DNA of 64,000 bases from Paraphysoderma sedebokerense (lineage: Eukaryota; Blastocladiomycota; Physodermatomycetes; Physodermatales; Physodermataceae), in the NCBI GenBank assembly GCA_025602915.1, contig JAHLJZ010000003.1:62001-126000 (forward strand), read 5' to 3'. A program made the position numbers and the translations under genes. A model generated the notes under the pieces. It searched no databases. It was given only the letters and a program-made list of their open reading frames with translations, and had not been told where the DNA came from. Positions 55,837 to 64,000 of this stretch are shown piece after piece (position 1 is the stretch's first letter; the number at the start of each line of letters is the position of its first letter).

Positions 55837-57971
55837 TTACGGTTGCTTCTCCGCGAAACTCAAAGCGGCCTCGAACCTCTTCTTAAGTTCTTCTTTATCC
55901 TCTAAACCTACACTGATTCTAACCAACCATTTTGATACACCGAACTCTTTGGCCCACTCTAATTCAGTGTAATGAGCTAGAATGGTATACGGACACATGA
56001 GGGTAAAATTAGTTCCCAAAGATGGTCCTTTACATACATTTAAGTTGTCGTAGAATGCGGAAGCTTGAGATTCTGTATGAAAAAGGATCGAAAATAGACC
56101 ACCGTAACCCCCTTCGCTGCGTTTGAGTTTATCATAGTAAGCCTGAGTGGTGTATTTCGGATAGTATATCTCTTTAACTGAAGGGAGTTGAAGAAAAGGC
56201 ATTAGATGGGACTGACGCTTAAACTTTTTACCAAGTGTAAGGGTGAATTTGTACCTTTTGGACAAGTCTTCAGGTAATCGCATAAATATTCAGTATTTTC
56301 GTTTATAATTTTGATGCGTTGTTGAAAAGTTCGTGAGTTTCTTTCCAGGAAAATCGCTTCCTCCGTCCATAGCAGATCTTCGTATTCACTTGTCATGATT
56401 TCTTTCAGCTTCGGATAAAACCGACCAGAAGGATTCAATATAAGACTACGCGCAAGGATCCGGTCAATTTAAATTAGCCTAAGACATATTTGGAATGTAA
56501 CGGAAAATAAACCTTCCGCCCATCACGTTACTATCCCCGCTAAATACTTTGGTCAAGCTAGATACAACGACATCGGCGTATTGTAGAACCCCAACATTCA
56601 CAAAGTTCCCTACAGTCTCATCAACTACAAGAAAGAAGCCGTATCTGTTTGCTAATTCTCGAAGGCGCTTCAGATTGGGTGTTTTGCATAAGGGATTTGA
56701 CGGCACTTCACAAAACACAGATAAGATTGGGGGCTCGCTAGGATCTGCTGACTCGGCTGACAAAGATTCCAAGAGCGATGAAAGTTTATCGAGATCAGAG
56801 TCATCCCCTTGACCCAAGAAGTGAGCACCGGGGCCAAATTTTTCCAGGATCTTGAGAGTATCAATGTAAGGGAACCTGGAGATCGACGCGGTCAGTAGGC
56901 AAAGGCGACATCACAAAGAATCCATAAGAATGGCAATACAAATGTGACATATACCCAAACTGGACAGACTTCTTTTGGAATATTCGCAACAACAGGCGAT
57001 GCGTATTGTAAATGGCACTCATCCCACATGGAAATAAGAAAACATCATTCTCTGTGACTCCGCTGACCCCTCTGTCACTTCCGCGTACAGTAGCCATGTC
57101 GTTTTCAGATTCGTCCAGACAGTCTCCAATGATACCAGCTATCCTTTTCCTGATAAGCAGTTTCGCCTCGTCCCCAGATCGAAGATTCAAGTTTCTGCCA
57201 AATCGTTCCTCTAGGTATACAGACTGTTCCAATTGTTCAGTTTTGTGGGCAACTCCATTCTGAGATTGCTGTGTAGGTATCATTGCTCGCCGCTGAGTAC
57301 GATCTTTCGGAGACGGTCCAGTTGCCATTTTGTAATTTTCGTCCACATCTTCCAGAATACGAAGGCAATGTTCTGCTAACCTGGAACAGACTATCTCACC
57401 CGAATGTTGCCAAAACGATTTAGCGAGAGGAAACACGATTTTGGGGAATATCAATATAGTTAATTGAACCGGCTTGTACAAATATTCATGTTCGGTGACA
57501 ACCCCCTCGTTCTGAGAAATTGGAGTCGGTGGCTGAATAGTAAACTGAACTATTCTGGCTTTAAAGCTTTTCGAGTCTGGAATTTCAATATCGGGGGAAG
57601 GCGGACGAAAAGAAGGAAGTTGGGAACGGATGAAATTTCGGCATTCCTCTGCTACTCTCTTGGATGGTAAAGCTATGCATGATTCATTTTCGGCGTTTGA
57701 AAATTTCTTTAGACAGATGTCGTTCAACTAAAAGTTGCCATTAAAAACAGGTTGAAATACTGAGCTGATAGAGGCCACAAAGCGGAACGTTGGTCCTTAC
57801 CCTTTTAATCGACTGGTGTATAACGAATCTTGGATATCCACTGTTTAGTTCCTTTATTACTCTTTCCCTGCCTTCCTCGTAATCGATGTTATCTTGCCAT
57901 TTTGGTAAAGATACGCTCACGGCGTGAGGAGTAGCGGGCGGGATAGTTTCTCCAAGTGGGAGATCAAGCAT
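55837..57971 (-). CDS. STR2: cystathionine gamma-synthase (fungal STR2/met-7 type)
   Basis: PLP enzyme of trans-sulfuration that joins cysteine with an O-acylhomoserine to make cystathionine. Five or so exons, about 640 residues. It starts [25 protein letters not shown], the fungal N-terminal signature, with [15 protein letters not shown] long fungus-specific middle part follows, then the PLP fold: [79 protein letters not shown] (Lys that binds PLP), and C-terminal [13 protein letters not shown] and [21 protein letters not shown]. The whole is typical of ascomycete STR2 in length and order. It shares a sulfur-amino-acid theme with the cysteine dioxygenase at 12.7 kb, though the genes are not adjacent. 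Confidence 0.95.
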
Positions 57972-58348
57972 TTATAATGTTGATTAATGTAGAGTTATGG
58001 GATATTTACTTGCGGCAGGATAAGGATAGCGAGGGGGTTGGCTTGAATTTGGGAGGACAATGGTCGGCGTGATTTCCGACGATGGTCGTAGTAATGATGT
58101 TAGAGGAGGGATATGGATAAAATTTACTAATTTCGAGCAGTTTTCTTATCGTACATAATGGTTGTTTATGATTTATATATTGGACATGTAATCTATGATT
58201 CGATCTGTGAGCCATTTGGCAATGGCACAATGACAACTGACATAAAATTTCAGCCGCCATGCTCCTCCGGGTTCAAATCACTCCAATACTACTAGCTCAT
58301 TTTCTCGAACGAAACACTAATCGAATGAAATACTAAAATTCGAGAATT
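57972..58348. other. divergent promoter region
   Basis: 377 bases between cystathionine gamma-synthase (minus) and the DUF202 gene (plus). An open minus-strand frame of 84 codons (58006-58260) upstream of the synthase lacks motifs; it might be an upstream ORF in the leader. Confidence 0.4.
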
Positions 58349-59075
58349 ATGGCTTTATCCTACGCAGAAGAAAGTATTAGCTTACACAATCTTGCATCGC
58401 CGCAGGCACAGAGTAGGCAAGGTAGCGAACACATTGAAAATGCCCGGGACAAACGACCATTGGCCGCCAACATCAAAGCTCTGTACAAACAGGTTATTCC
58501 GACATTATACCTCAAAAATGAAGGTTCGGTTGCAAGAGACCATTTAGGTTTGTTTTCACCTCTTGGAATTCATCCATTGTTTTTTATTGGAACTGATTAA
58601 TTGTGTCTTTCGTCAATGATCTAGCCAACGAAAGAACCTTTCTGGCCTGGGTCAGATCATCTCTTGGAGCCGTCGTTGTTGGCATCGCTGTAGTTCAGAT
58701 ATTTAGAGTCTCGAGGGATGAACAGAATGCTGCCCGTTACGGAAAACCACTCGGTATAAGTTTCGATACTTTCGTTGATTGAGTCCGAAATCTGTAATCA
58801 CCTGCTAATTTTTTAATGCATCGTTGATAGGTGCAACTTTCATTGCCATCGGAATTCTGTTTTTGCTCATTGCTATAATGCGCTACTTTCAGGTACAGAA
58901 ATGGCTTATAGAGGGACAATTTCCGGCGGTACGTTTTCGGTGCTTTTACCATTATAGCCAACAGGTCCATTTTTAACATTATCACTTGTGTCAGACTCGA
59001 TGGGATGTTATTCTCACCACTGTTGCAACAGTTTCTATCGTGGTGGCGGTGCTAGTAGTAACACTTGTAATATAA
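58349..59075 (+). CDS. DUF202 (YidH-type) membrane protein
   Basis: Small multi-pass membrane protein. Four exons: 58349-58547, 58625-58753, 58831-58928 and 58995-59075, 168 residues. The soluble N-terminus of about 65 residues (MALSYAEESISLHNLASPQAQ) precedes the DUF202 core: ANERTFLAWVRSSLGAVVVGIAVVQIF, then GATFIAIGILFLLIAIMRYFQVQKWLIEGQFPATRWDVILTTVATVSIVVAVLVV. The ANERTFLAWxRSSL motif before the first helix is the family hallmark. The same fold forms the membrane part of vacuolar transporter chaperone VTC1. Here there is no SPX or polyphosphate polymerase domain, so it is a stand-alone fungal DUF202 protein of unknown role. Confidence 0.93.
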
Positions 59076-59118
59076 GTTCTATTCTGGGGCTGATGATTTT
59101 TAAGTTATGGATAATTCT

Positions 59119-59136
59119 GTCGGGGAACACCCCGAC
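59119..59136 (+). other. perfect hairpin after the DUF202 gene
   Basis: GTCGGGG, loop AACA, CCCCGAC: a seven-base GC-rich stem with a four-base loop, 44 bases after the stop of the DUF202 gene and therefore likely in its 3' UTR. Such a GC-rich stem is conspicuous in AT-rich flanking DNA. It might affect mRNA stability or 3'-end formation. Confidence 0.45.
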
Positions 59137-59987
59137 CGTGATATGAAGTGTTAGGATTTCCGGACATTTGCTATTCCATAATGTTGGTTAATAGGAATGC
59201 ATCTACCAATCACTTGATTATTTCTTTTATTTTTATTATACTCTGAAATCCTCGCAGTTGCGTCGTCTGCCTTTGTTTAGTCTGATTCTAGAAAAGATCA
59301 GATGACTTTTTCCTGAGATCTAGAACTCATCACGCGTAATATTGATTCACTTCCGCTAGCACTTACCGAATCTGAAGATTGATTTCCCAAATAACTGGAA
59401 TCGCGACCAAAAAGTTGGCTTCTGACAGAATACTGAACTTTATATTAAAGTCTTATATTATGCAGTCATTAGCAAACACCACCGAAATTCGACCCACTCA
59501 AAACTGAACGATACTGATGGTGAATGTACAACGGGTAGTGCGTATAGTAACTCATCAAATGCCAAAGTACAATCAACATATTAACTTTATGAGCAGGTTT
59601 TTATAAAGTTTGAAATAAGGAGTTCCGCTTGGCGGCCGCCCGAATTCATGGCGGACCGACGGTACTCTGAAATTCCGTTTAAGTTTATAACGGACTCGTT
59701 AGATTATCCCTTTAACCAATTTTTAGAGTTTTAATACAAAGCTCCACAAGCTTTTCTGTTTTTGTAGTTTTGATAAAAGGAAGCGAGATTTAGTATCCTT
59801 TCGGTAGCTCTGATCACGCGTGAAGGTGATTTAATTGTCAATCCAATCTACAAATTAATAGATCATAATTTCATAATCATTATATTCGTTCTGAAAACAT
59901 AGTTTTAAAAAGGATCGCCGCATTAAACCATAGAGAATGTCGATTTCGGTCTCTTTCATCAAAGGGCTGATTTAATGTTTTAAAATC

Positions 59988-60409
59988 TCAGATTTCCATA
60001 CCTAGATCACCAGAGTATTTCACATCCAAACTTTTTGGAGTTTGTCGGACTTCAAGCAATATATACACATCACCGGATGTCGCGGTGACTTTTCGGGTGC
60101 AATGATTGGATCTAAACGACACGTGAAGAGTTACGATCCCCAGGGCAATGGTGATGTGAAGTTGCAACCTTCCACAGGTATGGCTGCTACGACATGTTGG
60201 ACTTTTGTCGTGTTTGGCTTGCCATACCACAGGGAAATAAATATAGTGCGACTGACCTTCTTCTTGTTCTGTCTCGTGAGGCGTGTTGCTCGTGGCAACT
60301 GATTGCTCAAAAAACTTGTCGATGGGGAAATACTGCTAACGGGATGATCCTTCTCTATGTTCGGACAAGAATGGGTACCGGCAAGCTCCATCCGGTTGCG
60401 CCGTATCAA
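59988..60409 (-). pseudogene. possible decayed DnaJ (type I, DNAJA/YDJ1-like) copy
   Basis: Minus-strand frames show fragments that line up in order with type I DnaJ co-chaperones: SLWYGKPNTTKVQHVV resembles LYNGKTTKL at the start of the substrate-binding part; SPTCRSSHTCG resembles a zinc-knuckle pair; and TSGDVYILLEVRQTPKSLD then YSGDLGME resembles PGDVxxxxxEKPHxxFKRxGDDL. Frames change between fragments and no J-domain HPD is seen. The match is weak and by eye, so this is a suggestion only. Confidence 0.25.
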
Positions 60410-62135
60410 ATCAAGACTTTAAATGAAATCACTGAGGCATCAGCGACTTTTTTTAACATATTTCTGGTTATGATTTCGAATACAGCGAGATTGCAGGCTA
60501 GATCGCTTACTCGACAATTGCGTTGTAACAACTAACACAATCAGTATTCTGAGCTTCCTTAACGAACAACAGCCAACCCTGAGTGTAAGCGAATGGTATT
60601 GGGTGACGAATCCACCTAAGCTAGCATTAGTTCTTCAAAAAGTAAATTGTTTCTGAGTGAGCTTGTAAAGTCAGTAAAGCTGGAATTGCATGTCGAAGCG
60701 CTTGAAGTCATGAAGAAGAAACCAGATTTGGTACCTTGATGTCAGTGATAATATAGGTACAGCCATATGTAAGATGAGGCCCGCTCATCACCTCTTTAGC
60801 AACAACATTTCGAGCTAAAAGAATGCTGGAGGATAGACCGATTTTTTAAGCAGAATGAAACTTGCCTTTTGTTTGACTTGAGCGATTGAAACAGTAGATG
60901 TCGGTAGTGAATGGCAGTCGATTGACGAAAACAGGCAATGGATGCAAACTTGATTGCGGAGTATCCTTTGATGTGCTTATCGAGTTGGCTTTCTCTTCTA
61001 GGTGTAGGGTACACTCAAACTTTTGTGCCTGGAGGAAAATATTCGCTTCATGAGTTAGGTATGAGTATATATGGGAGCAAATCAGTTTGATCATTGAGGT
61101 AAAGTAGTAGACAGAATAAGAGAGACAAATGGATTTGTAAGATAGCCAAGTGCAAACATAGACCGAACCGTATTGAATATGTCGAATGAATTCTACACAT
61201 AAGTCGATCGGACATCTGCACCATTGGAGTAAGTTTATAGGGTTAGAATAGAATAGGGTTAGTTGAGTCCTTACCCACAAAACTCAACTCTATCGCCATG
61301 GAAAGGTAACAAGATTAGGCAAAAATGAAGATGCGTATAAACCTTCTCGGTCATTGCTGACGACTGACGAGGAGTGTGTGGAAACGATTCAGAATCGCGA
61401 GTGATTGCCCCATCTCGGTGTGAAAACCAATCAAGATTTTGCGGAGACAATCACCGATGCGCAACACTCGTAAGATGGATTTGCAGAAGGGTTGATAAAT
61501 GGACGAGACAGATTATGGAGGAAAGAGTGTAGTGATGTCGACAAGTTCAAAGACTCAAAGTAGATAGCATCCACTGTGCTGGATATATGCCAGCACGCCA
61601 AGAGAAAGATGTGAAAGAGAGCAAGTATGTTTTTCAATTTATTGCAGAGCATAGATTAACATGGTTGGTTGAATGTTGATTCTCCAAGGGCTGGGGTCCA
61701 TCCCATCACCGTTGTGTCACCGCATCCATCGGATGTGGAGTAGCAGGAGGAAGTGGGAGTGTGTGGTGCAGCGAGTGAGTTTAGGGGCAGTAACTTTTTG
61801 CCAGCTGTCTCGGAGGTGTCTCGGAAGTGTCTCGGGAACCCGGCAACTCCTTCGAGACACCGGCAGTGTTGCCACCTCTTGCCATCTTGCCGTCCCCCAT
61901 AAATACTCGCTCCCTCCTCTCCACTCTCCTTCCTCATCCATCCTTGGTTCTGACCTCTCATTTCTTACTCGGCCAGCATCCTCACTCCCTTTCGGATTCC
62001 ATCCACATCAATCCACACGTTGACACTCTGTCTTCGACTGGACGTCCCGATCTCGCATTCTCTGCTGATCTCTCATCTGCAAACACAAACACGCCCATTG
62101 TTGCACAAATCACGCGACTTCATTTGAATTCAACC

Positions 62136-64000
62136 ATGAATGCCTTCTTCTGGGCAATCGCTATTGTAGCGCAGCTGTACTTCGGTCAATTTCTTCCTTT
62201 TTACTCTCCTGTATGTATGCAACCTTGCCTTCCTACATTGGTTAAGTTTCACAAAATCAAGTCTCTGATGGTCTTTTCTCCTACCTTGGTCCTTCTAGGA
62301 TGTCTTACCAGTTCCTCTCCTTCAACTCGATGCTTCCCCTATTGGCACCTGCTTCAATATGGAACAATGTCTTCACACCATCCACACAGTCACTGAAACT
62401 CGCGAGTATACTTCGATGTACCTGGTTTGTCCCTATCCCTTCTCGCTCAATGCTAGTGAGCACAGTGTTCCGCTTAGCCGTTACTGACTGACTAACTTTA
62501 CACAGTTTCAGGACCATTCTCAATCGCTAGATCAGCTAAGATTGTTACAGTCTATTCAAATATCCATGCATCCAACAGTGACCCTCAAATCCATTCCAAA
62601 AGGTGTCGAATGCAAAGATGTCATTCCGTATGATGAATCTATCACGCGTCTTTCAGAATCTATGGTCTGCTTTCTTATTACAACTAGGCATCGAAGACTA
62701 CGTCAAGACTAACAAGATTTCGTCGCATTTTTGTAGAATGATTTCTGCTTCTACTCCTGCTTTGTAAACAGAACTCTACGCTCGAGCGACCCCATGGTTG
62801 GGAATCCCAGCTTTTTGAAACTTGACGAATCCGATATTTCACAAGGCCCAAACGTAGTAAGTTCCAAGAATCAGAGCTTATATGTAGGTTTCATGGTTTT
62901 TTAAAACATAAGTAGCAAAGAAGCGTCGGTCTGACTTTTATTGTATCATAGCTATTGTTCTTTATCCTTGTAGTGACAATGATAGCAGTGATTGTTGCCA
63001 ATCATGACAAGGGTCATCCTTATCGTGGGGCCAAAAGCCCAACCGCAGCATTCTCATTAAAAGCATACGCTGTCACAATCAAAACTCTCCTGTACGGTTT
63101 GTGGTCATCAGTGTCTCATGCCACAACATACGCGGTAAGGTCTTTCTCCCTTAGAATATTCTGGTTGATTAAGTCTAAAGCGACTAACTTGTACTTCGGA
63201 TTCAACAATTGAACAGACAAGGATTGCAGGCGTCATTGTCAAAACTCAGTTTCCGATCTTCGTCGACCTAATGACAGTCAACCTCCTTTTTCAGTGTTAC
63301 CCATACGTTTTGGGGACCTTACATCATGTCGCAAGCACTGGATTCCATATTACGACCGTTTCGGTTACCTCTTTTACGATCATGTTAAATACTATCGTAC
63401 GGATCTTGTTGTCGATTATCTTTGATTTCCTGTTTGTGGTTTTGGTGACCTTGGATAGACTCGCATTCATCGTGTTCTCAGTCACCTTGGCGTCAGGGAA
63501 TTTCTTAAAGGTTGCTACACCATGGATTTTGTCGGAAGCTTCGAAAGCTGTCGCTGCATGGTTTCTTTCTTACGTTATCGACGTCTACTCGTTAACCTGC
63601 TACCTTACGGTAAGAGATGATTCCTCATCCGATCTTGGTTCAACTTTAGTTGGCTGATCCATATATTCTTGCTCAGCTAATACCCTATCAGCCAATAACC
63701 CGTGCGAAGGACCTGCTGAATTCGTCATATGATTTGGTAAGTGGTGAATTTTGGCAATTGATCAATGTCAACGATAGTATCTTCTAAATCACGATTTTGC
63801 CGGAAACCACCAATAGACCCAACGAACTGTCGAGTCTTTCTACAAACATTTGGCTGTCATCTTGAAAAAACATGGTGATGCTGTATCAAGTTGCATCCGA
63901 GAGAATAAACAAGTTTGGGTAAGTATGATTACGATACTATAAGCTGAGGGTTCACCGTCATTGTTCAATGCTCTAACTTAGTACTTATGACAGATCAATG
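62136..64000 (+). CDS. secreted or membrane protein of unknown family (3' end outside window)
   Basis: Multi-exon gene running off the right edge. Start MNAFFWAIAIVAQLYFGQFLPFYSP, a signal peptide or anchor. An outward-facing region of about 140 residues has cysteines in IGTCFNMEQC, KGVECKDV and FCFYSCFV. Next is a transmembrane helix LLFFILVVTMIAVIVA, then HDKGHPYRGAKSP and a series of long, moderately hydrophobic helices (LYGLWSSVSHATTYA, VDLMTVNLLFQCYPYVLGTLHHVAS, VRILLSIIFDFLFVVLVTLDRLAFIVFSVTLA, VAAWFLSYVIDVYSLTCYL). The last visible exons read LLNSSYDLTQRTVESFYKHLAVIL and SCIRENKQVW. Splice joints keep the frame. The helices look like membrane-surface or pore-lining segments. No family recognised. 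Confidence 0.6.

Larger units (their letters stand above)
59076..62135. other. 3 kb gene-poor stretch
   Basis: The longest gap in the window. It contains a perfect 7-bp hairpin near its start, a possible DnaJ-like relic at 59988-60409, and small direct repeats (GTCTCGGAAGT-like units) around 61805-61840. Open frames such as 60846-61280 on the minus strand (144 codons) lack any recognisable motif. The last 400 bases must hold the promoter of the gene at 62136. Confidence 0.45.

Noticed and set aside
60846-61280. 144-codon minus-strand frame in the gene-poor gap
   Set aside because: No recognisable motif, Cys/Ser/Tyr composition of AT-rich chance frames, and no supporting splice or context signals.

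Overview
The window is nuclear DNA from a fungus with a flagellated (zoosporic) stage. Genes are dense and on both strands, and most are cut by several short GT-AG introns, mainly about 45-120 bases. The fungal character comes from a full-length FKS-type 1,3-beta-glucan synthase (35489-41437), a fungal STR2-type cystathionine gamma-synthase, a fungal-style ATP synthase subunit g and a Gbp2-like RRM protein. An axonemal outer-arm dynein intermediate chain (DNAI1, 27076-29718) is only useful to a cell with a motile flagellum. A Frizzled-like receptor (17863-19760) also fits an early-diverging lineage. Chytridiomycota, Blastocladiomycota or an Olpidium-like lineage all fit; the sequence alone does not decide between them.

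Layout. 0-12.3 kb: left-edge alkaline-phosphatase-superfamily enzyme of bacterial look, three-RRM protein, small secreted four-cysteine protein, COQ5, a mitochondrial carrier, mitoribosomal bL32m, a possible p31comet-like protein and a Ser/His-rich protein. 12.6-19.8 kb: cysteine dioxygenase, FAD amine oxidase-like enzyme, TAF13, ATP synthase subunit g and the Frizzled-like receptor. 20.3-34.5 kb: a tandem AAA ATPase with a degenerate first ring, Nudix hydrolase, Avo2-like ankyrin protein, SET/MYND protein, DNAI1, NmrA-like oxidoreductase, DYRK1-class kinase and a small conserved protein. 34.8-48.4 kb: mitoribosomal uS17m, FKS1, TMEM209-like nuclear-envelope protein, NAR1, and glycolate oxidase divergent from NAR1. 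48.6-64 kb: an unrecognised gene, DHH1, RPN3, cystathionine gamma-synthase, a DUF202 membrane protein, a 3 kb gene-poor stretch with a possible DnaJ-like relic, and a secreted/membrane protein cut by the right edge.

Most genes are ordinary housekeeping loci and I see no operon-like clustering or mobile element. Several serve mitochondria (COQ5, the carrier, bL32m, ATP20, uS17m), and two handle sulfur amino acids (cysteine dioxygenase, cystathionine gamma-synthase). The points I find most worth a second look are: frequent AAG 3' splice sites, at least once with a nearer CAG skipped; a glucan synthase whose echinocandin hot spots differ from yeast; a Frizzled-type receptor with a Cys-rich ectodomain in a fungus; a bacterial-looking phosphodiesterase; a two-ring AAA protein with no N-domain and a decayed D1; and several unrecognised multi-exon genes. 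Exon borders were placed by eye from reading frame, splice consensus and remembered family alignments. They are firm where the frame is continuous across the joint and approximate elsewhere.
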